A stretch of 64,000 nucleotides of DNA. It comes from JABJAG01 sp965222215 (GTDB taxonomy: Bacteria; Pseudomonadota; Alphaproteobacteria; UBA6615). Below the pieces are notes generated by a model. The model saw nothing but the letters and a program-made list of their open reading frames with translations, ran no database searches and was not told the DNA's origin. The stretch lies in assembly GCA_965222215.1 (NCBI GenBank), contig OZ244931.1, positions 2,666,001 through 2,730,000 on the forward strand. Direction: 5' to 3'. Every line of letters starts with the position of its first letter. The stretch's first letter is position 1. Made by a program: the position numbers and the translations under genes. This document shows, piece by piece, positions 56,211-64,000 of this stretch.

Positions 56211-56365
56211 CCCTCGTCCGACAAAAAGCCGGAAAAGAGGGAAAAATTCACAAAACGGGGCGAAGTCAGCAATATAATTTCCCGACCAAGCGTGCACTGC
56301 ACAATCTCCGTGCAACCGCTATCCCGGCGCGCCCGGACTGGCATGGCGTTTGCGAGAGATGCGGC

Positions 56366-57160
56366 ATGATGAATGCGCCGATCTTACACGTTCTTTGCCG
56401 TCTGGCTGCCCTCGCGGTTCTGGTCCTGTTTCCCCTCGCGGCCAACGCCAAACCTTTGGAAACAAATAATATATGCGCCGCGGCAATCGACCGCGCGGAG
56501 GCCGGACAGAACCTGCCCCGGGAGCTTATGACCGCCATTTCCCGCGTCGAATCCGGGCGCTGGAACCGCGAAAAGAGGGAAATTCTTGCCTGGCCCTGGA
56601 CGGTCACCAACGGTGCCGACGGGCAGTATTTTCCGACCAAGCAGGCCGCGATCGCCCATGTACGCAAGCTTCAGGCGCGCGGCATCCGCAACATCGATGT
56701 CGGCTGCATGCAGATCAACCTGCGCTACCACCCCGACGCCTTCGAAAACCTGGAAGCCGCGCTCGATCCCGTGGCCAACACGCGCTACGCCGCGAGCCTG
56801 CTGGGCCGCCTGTTCAAGGCGAACCGGTCCTGGGGCGAAGCCATCAAGCGCTATCACTCGGCGACGGCAAAGTTCAACCGACCCTACTACGACAAGGTCG
56901 TCGCCCAGTGGAACGACGCCCGACGCGATGCCGGCGAGAAGCTCGTGCAGACTGCCCGAAAGTCCGGCCCCTCCGGTATCCAGCCGCCCCAGGAGATTGT
57001 CGAGCGTGCGGCTGACGACCCCCGTCGCATCGCGGCCGAAAAGCATCGCCGCGAGGTCATCGCCCGGCACCGCGCGGAGCGCGAAAGGCTGCGGGCCGAA
57101 CGCAACGCACAAATGGCCTCGTTTACCGACCCTCATCTCCCGCCGGTCCGCACGCGCTAG
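56366..57160 (+). CDS. Lytic transglycosylase (SLT domain) protein
   Basis: A 264-residue secreted peptidoglycan lyase. A signal peptide (AALAVLVLFPLAANA-K, about residue 28) is followed by the SLT domain: catalytic Glu in ISRVESGRWN, then the GCMQINLRYHPDAF segment and NTRYAASLL. The C-terminal 80 residues are Arg/Lys-rich and disordered-looking. The start is ATG 56366 or 56369. Upstream frame to 55976 overlaps phhA and the sRNA and is spurious. It precedes the Mla operon by 6-20 bases and may share its transcript. Confidence 0.9.
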   Translation: MMNAPILHVLCRLAALAVLVLFPLAANAKPLETNNICAAAIDRAEAGQNLPRELMTAISRVESGRWNREKREILAWPWTVTNGADGQYFPTKQAAIAHVRKLQARGIRNIDVGCMQINLRYHPDAFENLEAALDPVANTRYAASLLGRLFKANRSWGEAIKRYHSATAKFNRPYYDKVVAQWNDARRDAGEKLVQTARKSGPSGIQPPQEIVERAADDPRRIAAEKHRREVIARHRAERERLRAERNAQMASFTDPHLPPVRTR

Positions 57161-57181
57161 TCCGCCTTGGCCCGGTCCGCG

Positions 57182-58399
57182 ATGCCATGGCAAGGTGCGG
57201 GCGATGCAGACGGACCGACGCACATCCAACCGAAAGACGCGCGCGGCGTGACCGCCACGCTGGAAAACTCCGGCGCGGCGGCGCAGTTCGAGGTGGACAG
57301 CGCAGGAGCCCGTTGGCAGCTCTCGCTCACCGGGCGCTGGACGACCGCGAATGTCGCCGACGCCGACCGGGGCCTGCGCGCCCTCGCGATGCCGTCGGGC
57401 GGGACCGCGGAAATTCGCATGGGCAATGTCGAGGCGCTCGACACGGCCGGAGCGTGGCTGGTGCACCGGACCGAGCAGGCGCTGGCGGCGCACGGCGTGG
57501 ACGTCAACTTGAGCGACGTAAACCCCCGCTTCGTCGGCCTGATCGAGACCGTTCGCGCCAATGACGCCGATTGCCCCGACCCCGATCCGCCCGCCAATGC
57601 CTTTGTCGCAATGGTCGAGCGCGTCGGGCGTTCCACCTTCATGGTGTTTGGGGAAGCGCGCGACCTCGTGAACTTTCTCGGCCATGCGGTAATCGTTCTC
57701 GGCCACTCGGTGGTTCGCCCGTCGCGCATCCGGATGACATCGCTGGTTCATCACATCGAACAGGCCGGCCTCAACGCTGTCCCGATCGTTGGACTGATCT
57801 CATTCCTGATCGGGATCGTGCTGGCCTTTCAGGGGGCCGAGCAGCTCGCGAAATTCGGCGCCCAGATCTTCACCGTCAACATTGTCGCCCAGGGCGTGTT
57901 GCGCGAGATGGGCGTCCTGCTGACGGCGATCATGCTGGCGGGGCGTTCGGGCAGCGCCTTCACGGCGCAAATCGGCACGATGAACGTGCGCGAGGAAATC
58001 GATGCCATGCGCACCATCGGGCTCGATCCGATGGAAGTTCTGGTCCTGCCGCGGCTCTGGGCGCTCGTGATCAGCCTGCCCCTGTTGGCGTTCTTCGCGA
58101 ACATCATGGGGCTGCTCGGCGGCGCGATCATGGCCACCATCGCGCTCGACGTGACGTTCTTCCAGTTCGCGCGTCAGCTCAGCGGCGCCGTGACGATGTG
58201 GACGTTCTGGATCGGACTGATCAAGGCGCCGGTCTTCGGTTTCATTATCGGCCTCGTCGGCTGTTACGAGGGCATGCGGGTCAGCGGCAGTGCGGAATCG
58301 GTCGGTCGGATGACGACCCGTGCCGTCGTCGAGGCCATATTCCTGGTGATTGTGCTCGACGCCCTGTTCTCGATCCTGTTCGCGGTTCTGGGGATCTAG
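57182..58399 (+). CDS. mlaE: MlaE-type ABC permease with N-terminal STAS (MlaB-like) domain
   Basis: About 405 residues from ATG 57182; GTG 57248 or TTG 57167 are alternatives. The N-terminal STAS domain (about residues 30-115, with EIRMGNVEALDTAGAW) corresponds to a fused MlaB. The MlaE permease follows: FLIGIVLAFQGAEQLAKFG, REMGVLLTAIMLAGRSGSAF, and MNVREEIDAMRTIGLDP, the region contacting the ATPase. It moves phospholipids between inner and outer membranes to keep the outer leaflet asymmetric. The mlaF start follows 2 bases after the stop. Confidence 0.93.
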   Translation: MPWQGAGDADGPTHIQPKDARGVTATLENSGAAAQFEVDSAGARWQLSLTGRWTTANVADADRGLRALAMPSGGTAEIRMGNVEALDTAGAWLVHRTEQALAAHGVDVNLSDVNPRFVGLIETVRANDADCPDPDPPANAFVAMVERVGRSTFMVFGEARDLVNFLGHAVIVLGHSVVRPSRIRMTSLVHHIEQAGLNAVPIVGLISFLIGIVLAFQGAEQLAKFGAQIFTVNIVAQGVLREMGVLLTAIMLAGRSGSAFTAQIGTMNVREEIDAMRTIGLDPMEVLVLPRLWALVISLPLLAFFANIMGLLGGAIMATIALDVTFFQFARQLSGAVTMWTFWIGLIKAPVFGFIIGLVGCYEGMRVSGSAESVGRMTTRAVVEAIFLVIVLDALFSILFAVLGI

Positions 58400-58401
58400 C
58401 T

Positions 58402-59208
58402 GTGACCGTCACCCTCAATCCCGAGACCGAACCGGCCCCGGTCATCAATATCGAAGGCCTGCGCACCCAGTTCGGGACCAGCGTGATCCACGACGGGCTG
58501 GACCTGGAGGTGGTGGCCGGAGAGATCATGGGCATCGTGGGCGGCTCGGGAACCGGCAAGTCCGTTCTGCTGCGAACCATTGTCGGCCTGATCAAACCCG
58601 CTGCGGGGCGCATCCACATGCTGGGAGCCGATATGGCGTCGTGCACCGAGGCGGAGCGAAACGCGGTCCTTCGCCGGATCGGGGTGCTGTTCCAGGACGG
58701 TGCGCTATTCAGTTCCATGACGGTGGCGCAGAATATCGCCGTGCCGCTGAGCGAACACACGGACCTTTCGCCGGCGCTGCGAGAAGAGATCGCGGACCTG
58801 AAGGTCAATCTCGTCGGCCTGCCGCCCGATGCCGCGAACAAGTACCCGTCGGAGCTGTCCGGCGGCATGCGCAAGCGCGCCGGCCTGGCCCGTGCGCTCG
58901 CCCTCGATCCGGAGATCGTCTTTTTCGATGAACCGACTGCGGGCCTGGACCCCATTGGCGCGGCGCGCTTCGACCAGCTCGTGCTCGAACTGCGCGATGC
59001 CCTCGGGCTGACGGTCGTCATGGTCACTCACGACCTCGACAGCCTGCATACGATTTGCGACCGCATCGCGGTGCTCCTCGACAAACGCATCAGGGTCGGC
59101 ACAATGCAGGAACTCATGGCGGACGAGCATCCGTGGCTGCGCGACTATTTCCATGGCCCCCGCGCCCGCGCCGCGCTCGACCCCGCCACCGGTACGGAGG
59201 CCGACTGA
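58402..59208 (+). CDS. mlaF: MlaF-type phospholipid ABC transporter ATP-binding protein
   Basis: A 268-residue ATPase: Walker A VGGSGTGKS, Q-loop in GVLFQDGALFSS, signature LSGGMRKRAGLARAL, Walker B IVFFDEPTAGLD, and switch His in VMVTHDLDSLHT. The GALFSS and GMRKRAG features are those of MlaF/Ttg2A. The start is GTG 58402, 2 bases after mlaE; the open frame further upstream is out of register with the real gene. MlaD follows 3 bases later. Confidence 0.95.
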   Translation: MTVTLNPETEPAPVINIEGLRTQFGTSVIHDGLDLEVVAGEIMGIVGGSGTGKSVLLRTIVGLIKPAAGRIHMLGADMASCTEAERNAVLRRIGVLFQDGALFSSMTVAQNIAVPLSEHTDLSPALREEIADLKVNLVGLPPDAANKYPSELSGGMRKRAGLARALALDPEIVFFDEPTAGLDPIGAARFDQLVLELRDALGLTVVMVTHDLDSLHTICDRIAVLLDKRIRVGTMQELMADEHPWLRDYFHGPRARAALDPATGTEAD

Positions 59209-59211
59209 CCC

Positions 59212-60210
59212 ATGGAAACGCGCGCCAACTACCTGCTGGTCGGCAGCTTCGTGATCCTGATCGTCACCGGGACGATCGTCTTTGTTCTTTGGCTCGCCAA
59301 ATTCCAGTTCGATCAACAGTTCACCCGATACGATATCGAGTTCGAAGGTTCCGTGAGCGGCATGAAAGTGGGCAGCGCCGTGGAGCTCAACGGCATCCCG
59401 GTCGGAGAGGTCATTCATATCGGGATCGACCCCGTCGACGTCGAGAAGGTGCTGGTCACGATCGAAGTGCCCGCCAACACGCCGGTGCGTAAAGACACCG
59501 TCGCGAGCATGGAGCTCAAAGGGATTACCGGCGGTGTGGCCGTGCAGCTTTCCGGCGGCACCCAGGCGTCCCCGCCGCTCGAGCCAGGTCCCGGGCAGGA
59601 CCGCGCGGTCATCAGGTCAGAAGCCTCCGCGCTCGCACAGTTCATCGAGGGCGCACCCGAGTTGATGGCCAGCCTGCAAACCCTCGTTGCGCGCGCCGCC
59701 ATCCTCCTCGGCCCCGAAAATCAGGCTGCCTTCTCGCAATCTCTCGCCAATATATCCGCATTCTCGGGCGCACTCGCCGCACGCGGCGACGACATCGAAC
59801 TGCTCATCACCGATGCATCGAAAACAATGACCAATCTGCGCACCGCCAGCGAGGCCATGACCGGCATGGCCGCCAAGGCCGAGGCGGCGATCTCGTCCAT
59901 CGGCGCCACCGCGGATTCCGTGTCCGCAACGGTCACGGAGAACCGCTCCAATATCAGGGGACTGGTCACGGACCTTCGCACGACGGCCCAGTCGATGACG
60001 GCCATGTCGAACGAGATGGAAGCCCTGGTCGCCGAAAACCGCGCGCCCCTGCGCGACTTCTCCGGCGAAGGCCTCTACGAACTGACCAATTTCATGGTCG
60101 AAGCACGCGCGCTTATCGACAGCCTGAAACGGGTGACCACCCAGGTCGAGCGCGATCCCGCACGTTTCCTGTTCGGCAACCAGCAGCAGGGTTATGAAAC
60201 ACCTAATTGA
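59212..60210 (+). CDS. mlaD: MlaD family MCE-domain protein
   Basis: A 332-residue substrate-binding subunit anchored by a single N-terminal membrane segment (LLVGSFVILIVTGTIVFVLW). The MCE domain spans about residues 39-117 (GSVSGMKVGSAVELNGIPVG). The C-terminal 200 residues form a long helical segment with heptad-like Ala/Ser repeats and the ending RDPARFLFG. This long tail is the form seen in alphaproteobacteria, unlike the short MlaD of enterobacteria. Its last 17 bases overlap the lipoprotein gene. Confidence 0.93.
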   Translation: METRANYLLVGSFVILIVTGTIVFVLWLAKFQFDQQFTRYDIEFEGSVSGMKVGSAVELNGIPVGEVIHIGIDPVDVEKVLVTIEVPANTPVRKDTVASMELKGITGGVAVQLSGGTQASPPLEPGPGQDRAVIRSEASALAQFIEGAPELMASLQTLVARAAILLGPENQAAFSQSLANISAFSGALAARGDDIELLITDASKTMTNLRTASEAMTGMAAKAEAAISSIGATADSVSATVTENRSNIRGLVTDLRTTAQSMTAMSNEMEALVAENRAPLRDFSGEGLYELTNFMVEARALIDSLKRVTTQVERDPARFLFGNQQQGYETPN

Positions 60211-60859
60211 TCGAGTTGCAGCCCTTCGCCGGCAACGACGCACCTTCCTGAAAGGCGCAGGCGCGGTCTCGGCCGGCGCCCTGCTGACCGCCTGCGGTCT
60301 GGAGCTGCCCGGCCAGGGACCGCCGCCACGCCTGTTCCGCCTGTCGCCCAAAAGCACCTTCGCGGCCGACCTCCCGAAGGTGGACTGGCAACTCATTATC
60401 GAGGAACCGCTCGCCCCGACGGGGCTGAACACCACACGGCTCCCGCTGCACCGTAGAGCTATCGAACTCGAATACTACGCCCGCGCGAACTGGACCGACC
60501 GGGCACCCGCGATGGTCCACACGCTGATCGTTGAGTCTTTCGAGAATTCAGCAAAGATCGTGGCAGTGGGACGCGAATCCCTCGGTCTGCGCGCGGACTA
60601 TGTGCTGAAACTCGAGTTGCGTGAATTCCAGTCGGAGTATCTGGGCGACGGGCCGCCGGAGGCACACGCACAGATCAACGCAAAACTGGTGAAAATGCCC
60701 CAGCGCGCGATCGTGGGTTCGGAACGCTTCACCTCGAAGGTGAAGGCGAGCGCCGACGAGATGGATGCAATCGTGGCGGCATTCGACGATGCACTCGGAG
60801 ATGTACTGAAGGATCTGGTCGGCTGGACGCTCCGCACCGGCGAAGTTCACCAGGCGTAG
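60194..60859 (+). CDS. ABC-type transport auxiliary lipoprotein, Tat-type signal
   Basis: A 221-residue lipoprotein of the ABC transport auxiliary (PqiC/MlaC-substitute-like) group, encoded last in the Mla operon. The N terminus carries a twin-arginine motif, RQRRTFLKGAG, ahead of a lipobox LLTAC (Cys at about residue 34), so it looks like a Tat-exported lipoprotein. The mature part has FRLSPKSTF and a central DYVLKLELREFQSEY. No MlaC gene or other shuttle is nearby, so this protein may act as the periplasmic or outer-membrane partner. Overlaps mlaD by 17 bases. Confidence 0.85.
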   Translation: MKHLIDRVAALRRQRRTFLKGAGAVSAGALLTACGLELPGQGPPPRLFRLSPKSTFAADLPKVDWQLIIEEPLAPTGLNTTRLPLHRRAIELEYYARANWTDRAPAMVHTLIVESFENSAKIVAVGRESLGLRADYVLKLELREFQSEYLGDGPPEAHAQINAKLVKMPQRAIVGSERFTSKVKASADEMDAIVAAFDDALGDVLKDLVGWTLRTGEVHQA

Positions 60860-60874
60860 TTCAACGGGTGTCGT

Positions 60875-61285
60875 TCAGTTCGTGGCGTTCAACGCGTTCT
60901 GAACGAACCGCACAAGGACACGAAGCGGCAGTGGCTTGTCGACCACGGCAAAAACATCGAGCCCCTCTTCCGTCGCGCGCTTGACCTGATCGGCGTAGCC
61001 CGACATCAGAATGATTTTCGGCTTGTAGTCGAGGTTCGCCGCCAGTTGAGCGGCCTTGATGCCGTCAAGTCCGGGCATCCGCACGTCCATGATAACGACG
61101 GCCGGCTTCTCGCGCCGCATCGTGTTGACCGCGGCAAACCCGTTATCTTCCTGGGCGACCGCGATCCCGAAGCGCGACAGGAACGAGCCGATCTGTTCCG
61201 CCTGTTCGCGGTCGTCATCGACGATCATGACCAGCGGTTGCTGGCCAACTGATCCGGATGGTGATTTGGCTGCGAAGCCTGTCAT
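60875..61285 (-). CDS. Single-domain response regulator
   Basis: A 136-residue receiver without output domain. Acidic pocket VMIVDDDREQ, phosphoryl acceptor Asp in VVIMDVRMPGLDG, conserved Ser/Thr in LMSGYADQ and Lys in VVDKPLPL. N-terminal extension of about 15 residues. It lies downstream of the other receiver gene and the histidine kinase, separated by a weak terminator-like hairpin, and convergent with the Mla lipoprotein gene. Signals probably by protein contact or phosphotransfer. Confidence 0.9.
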   Translation of the reverse strand: MTGFAAKSPSGSVGQQPLVMIVDDDREQAEQIGSFLSRFGIAVAQEDNGFAAVNTMRREKPAVVIMDVRMPGLDGIKAAQLAANLDYKPKIILMSGYADQVKRATEEGLDVFAVVDKPLPLRVLVRFVQNALNATN

Positions 61286-61342
61286 GAACTGACTATCCGT
61301 TTCTCGATGGGCACGCCATCGTACCGTAAAGCTCTCAGTTCA

Positions 61343-61360
61343 AAACCCGCAAAAGCGGGA
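61343..61360 (-). terminator. Weak terminator-like hairpin between the two receiver genes
   Basis: On the minus strand CCCGC-TTTT-GCGGG is followed by TTTT. The stem has only five pairs, so it may attenuate rather than stop transcription from the kinase operon into the second receiver gene. Confidence 0.45.
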
Positions 61361-61404
61361 AATCGTCCGCAATTTTACACAACGAAAGGGCATTGCATAC
61401 AAAA

Positions 61405-61779
61405 TTAGCGCGTCACGTCGTGCAATATCTTTGAAATATCCCTTAAATTCAAAGGCTTCTGCAAAACGGCGGCAACCCCCGCATTCGCCCACAGTCCATC
61501 GGAGGTATCCAGGGTCGTGTGGCCGGTCATCACGATAACCGGGGTGTCTGGCTGTTCGACCCGCATTTTTGCAAGAAAATCAGCGCCATCCATGCCCGGC
61601 ATCCGAAGGTCCGTCATCACCACGTCAAACCGGTTCGACCGGACCGAGTCGAACGCTTCCGAACCATTCGACGCCGTGTCTGTAAGAAAACCGCGCGACG
61701 ACAGGAATTTGGCCAGAGTCGCCGTCGCATCGGGCTCATCGTCGACGATCAACACACGCAAACCACCAACTTGCGCCAT
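61405..61779 (-). CDS. Single-domain response regulator
   Basis: A 124-residue receiver: acidic pair in VLIVDDEPDA, acceptor Asp in VVMTDLRMPGMDG, Thr in VMTGHTTLD and Lys in LQKPLNLRD. The HK stop lies 3 bases upstream, so it is in the same operon and likely the first phosphotransfer partner of the PAS kinase. No DNA-binding or enzymatic output is fused. Confidence 0.92.
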   Translation of the reverse strand: MAQVGGLRVLIVDDEPDATATLAKFLSSRGFLTDTASNGSEAFDSVRSNRFDVVMTDLRMPGMDGADFLAKMRVEQPDTPVIVMTGHTTLDTSDGLWANAGVAAVLQKPLNLRDISKILHDVTR

Positions 61780-61782
61780 CGC

Positions 61783-64000
61783 CTACTCCCCCGCCTGAAG
61801 GTCAACGACCGGCGATGCCTCCTCCGACTCGTCCGACACGGCGACGGGCAGCCGAATTTCGAACACGGCGCCCTTCGGGCCGTTGGCGGCGGAGATCGTC
61901 CCGCCCATGGCCGACACGATGCTATAGCCGATCGCCAGCCCGAGACCCGTTCCTTCACCGGCGCGCTTGGTCGTGAAGAAGGGCTCGAAGACCCTTTCGA
62001 GGACATCGTCCGGCATGCCGCCGCCATTGTCCGACACCGTAATCACGACCTCTCCCGGGCGTAGATCGTCCCCCGGCGTTTCAGGGTCGGTGACGAACGC
62101 CGAAAGTTCGATCACGCCCGCGTCGCGGCGCACCTCGGCATCCGGCTTCGAAGCCGGATCCGATGTGTCCTCTTTCAATGCATCGCGCGCGTTCGTCAGG
62201 AGGTTGAGAATGACCTGTTCGAGACGGATCGGCTGGCCGCGAACCATCGCCGTACGTTTCGGAATGATGGTGCGGATTTCCACGCCGTCGAGCAGATACT
62301 GCTCACGGACCATCGTGGCAGCCGCGCCGACGCTCGCGATCGGATCGAAACGGGTATCGCTGGAGTCGTCCTGGCGGCTGAATACGCGCAGGTGATTGAT
62401 GATCGACGCCATCCGCTCGGTCTGGCTTGAAATTCGTTCGAATTCCTCGCGATGGCTGTCGATATCGGCATCGCCTTCCTCCATGAAGATCAGGCTGGAG
62501 TCAGCCGCCATGCGGATGATGTTCAACGGCTGGTTCAACTCGTGCGCCATGCTCGCGGCCATTTCACCGAGCAGGGCGAGCTTCGAGGTCTGCACCATCT
62601 GGGCCTGGGCGAGCTTGCGCTCGGTGATGTCGCGCCAGATGAGAAGCAGTGCTTCCTCGCCCTGATACTGGAACTCGGCGCCGAGGGCTTCGGCATCGAA
62701 CGTCCGGCCGTCGCTTCGCATCGCCCTGAATTCCTCGAAGACAACGCCGTCCTCAAAGCTGGACATGGGTCGCGAGCGGCGCGCGGTCTCGTGGTCATCG
62801 GGGTGAACGAAATCGAGCAGGCGGCGTCCGACCAATTCGTCGGATGACGCAACCCCCAGCAGATGCGCACCGGCGGCGTTCACGAACAGGAAACGGCCGC
62901 CGGCATGGACCGCGATCATGTCCGGCGATGCTTCCGTCAGGCGGCGATACCGATCCTCGCTCTCCTCGAGAGCGGAGAGCGCCCGGCGCTCGGCCGTAAT
63001 GTCCGTGAACACACAGACCCAGCCGCTGCCTTCGAGCGGGTCCGCGCGCACGAGCAGAATTTGGCGTCCGATACGGGCCACCTCGAACTGGAACGGCATG
63101 CCCTCCGCGAGGCGTTTTTCCAAAGGAAGGCCATTGTCCGCTTCCCCGGCAGCGGCGCGTACGTTTTGCGGATCCGAACCGATGGTCTCCAATATCTCGG
63201 ACAACGTCAGTCCGACAATTGCGGGCTCGTCGCCAACCACGGCCAACCGATCGAGACGCGCGTTGGTCAGCACGGCCCGACCGTCCGGACCGAGCACAAC
63301 CAGTCCCTCGCCCATTCCCTCCAGCGTCGCCTGAAGGAACGTCGTTTTCTCCGCGAGTTCTTCCTGGCCGCGCCGGATATCGGTGATGTCGGTGATCACA
63401 CAAACGGTGCCGCCGTCCGCCGTCCGGCGGCCGAGCAGCTGCACGAACCGCCCGTCGGAGAAAGCGATCTCGCGTGGACTGTCCGGCGCGGCGAACCAGG
63501 TGTTTTGCTCGCCGAGCCACTCTTCGATCCGCCCCTCGACCCCGTCGATCGAACCGCTCTTGGCGCAGCTCTTCATCAACATATCGAAGCGCGTGCCGGC
63601 CACGATGAGCGGATCGGCGCCGGGCAGATACTGGGGCGCGCGGGAGTTCCACAACGTCAGGCGTCCCAGTTCGTCAAACAGGATAAAACCCGCAGGAATG
63701 GATTCGATCGCCTCGAACAGGTGCGATTGCGCCACGCGCGCCCGGTTCTCCGCCCGTACCATCGCCGTGATATCCGAGCCGGTGCCGCGGTAGCCGAGAA
63801 ATATGCCCGTGGGTCCGAAAATCGGCATCCCGTTGATCAGAAAGTGAAAAACGTCGCCGTCGTCTCGCGGGCGCACCGCGCGGACATTGCGAAACGGCTG
63901 GCGCGCCTCCAGAGCGGACACAAGGCGCTCCCACTCACCGGGGTGCTCGATCGAGGGCACGTCGATCAGGCGCTTGCCGATGAGCGTTTCGGGTTTCCGC
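61783..64000 (-). CDS. Multi-PAS sensor histidine kinase (5' end outside window)
   Basis: About 739 residues visible; the frame is still open at base 64000, so the N terminus is missing. At least four PAS/PAC units are present in order: one partial (ending GTGSDITAMV), one with IPAGFILFDELGRLTLWN, one with GMGEGLVVLGPDGRAVLTN and one with ASPDMIAVHAGGRFLFVN. Then comes the HisKA-type dimerisation helix with the phospho-acceptor His in SMAHELNQPLN and the HATPase with N-box LLTNARDAL, VSDNGGGMP and EGTGLGLAIGYSIV. No membrane segment is visible, so it is probably a soluble sensor. It is the first gene of the kinase-receiver operon. Confidence 0.94.
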   Translation of the reverse strand, partial: RKPETLIGKRLIDVPSIEHPGEWERLVSALEARQPFRNVRAVRPRDDGDVFHFLINGMPIFGPTGIFLGYRGTGSDITAMVRAENRARVAQSHLFEAIESIPAGFILFDELGRLTLWNSRAPQYLPGADPLIVAGTRFDMLMKSCAKSGSIDGVEGRIEEWLGEQNTWFAAPDSPREIAFSDGRFVQLLGRRTADGGTVCVITDITDIRRGQEELAEKTTFLQATLEGMGEGLVVLGPDGRAVLTNARLDRLAVVGDEPAIVGLTLSEILETIGSDPQNVRAAAGEADNGLPLEKRLAEGMPFQFEVARIGRQILLVRADPLEGSGWVCVFTDITAERRALSALEESEDRYRRLTEASPDMIAVHAGGRFLFVNAAGAHLLGVASSDELVGRRLLDFVHPDDHETARRSRPMSSFEDGVVFEEFRAMRSDGRTFDAEALGAEFQYQGEEALLLIWRDITERKLAQAQMVQTSKLALLGEMAASMAHELNQPLNIIRMAADSSLIFMEEGDADIDSHREEFERISSQTERMASIINHLRVFSRQDDSSDTRFDPIASVGAAATMVREQYLLDGVEIRTIIPKRTAMVRGQPIRLEQVILNLLTNARDALKEDTSDPASKPDAEVRRDAGVIELSAFVTDPETPGDDLRPGEVVITVSDNGGGMPDDVLERVFEPFFTTKRAGEGTGLGLAIGYSIVSAMGGTISAANGPKGAVFEIRLPVAVSDESEEASPVVDLQAGE

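Overview
The window is a GC-rich bacterial chromosome segment with densely packed genes, most probably from a free-living, perhaps marine, member of the Rhodospirillales-like Alphaproteobacteria. This rests on the yqeY-dnaG-rpoD / carAB / greA block, an alpha-type CpdR next to an N-formylglutamate amidohydrolase, an AapJQMP general amino-acid transporter, an Mla system with STAS fused to the permease, several interspersed palindromic repeats of types common in alphaproteobacteria, and an apparent alpha-r8 (MmgR-type) small RNA. The genus cannot be fixed from the sequence alone. No phage, transposase, CRISPR array or rRNA operon is present.

Layout. 1-8.7 kb: information-processing and nucleotide core (rpoD partial, dnaG, yqeY on the minus strand; carA, carB, greA on the plus strand). 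8.9-13.2 kb: an Lrp-type regulator, an ELM1-like protein, a 2-oxoglutarate oxygenase and a large protein of unknown function built from repeated beta-rich segments. 13.3-23.5 kb: redox and detoxification genes (di-heme cytochrome c, dienelactone hydrolase, glutathione-dependent formaldehyde dehydrogenase, alpha/beta hydrolase, thioredoxin reductase with a LysR regulator, MsrP, an MFS transporter, a quinone oxidoreductase), with a multi-hairpin RNA candidate between the LysR gene and msrP. 23.5-29.6 kb: small accessory genes, glycolate oxidase glcDEF, rpmJ, an AhpD-like protein. 29.7-35.2 kb: an RTX protein with about 38 nonapeptide repeats, an IPNS-like oxygenase, a degenerate HtrA-like protein and a phosphoesterase-like lipoprotein. 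35.4-41.8 kb: aapJQMP, an AEC transporter and a MetE-like enzyme. 41.9-52.5 kb: a catabolic/uptake locus with a VOC protein and a cyclase-family hydrolase facing a minus-strand series: CmcJ-like protein, GH18 protein, Fbp/Pot-type ABC transporter with two ATPases, ketopantoate-reductase-like enzyme, cupin and SDR. 52.6-56.2 kb: tRNA-Val, cupin, cpdR, N-formylglutamate amidohydrolase, GNAT, phenylalanine hydroxylase and the alpha-r8-like sRNA. 56.4-60.9 kb: lytic transglycosylase and an Mla-type phospholipid transport operon. 60.9-64 kb: a multi-PAS histidine kinase (5' end outside the window) with two single-domain response regulators.

Genes are tightly packed; many convergent pairs are separated by 0-15 bases and many co-directional pairs overlap or abut, so long operons are likely. 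The most notable points are the two small-RNA candidates carrying exposed CCUCCC-type anti-Shine-Dalgarno sequences, the one-sided aromatic ladder of the RTX protein, the unknown 658-residue repeat protein, the HtrA-like protein lacking its catalytic His and Asp, a consensus DnaA box in front of dnaG, and a Tat-type lipoprotein in the Mla operon.
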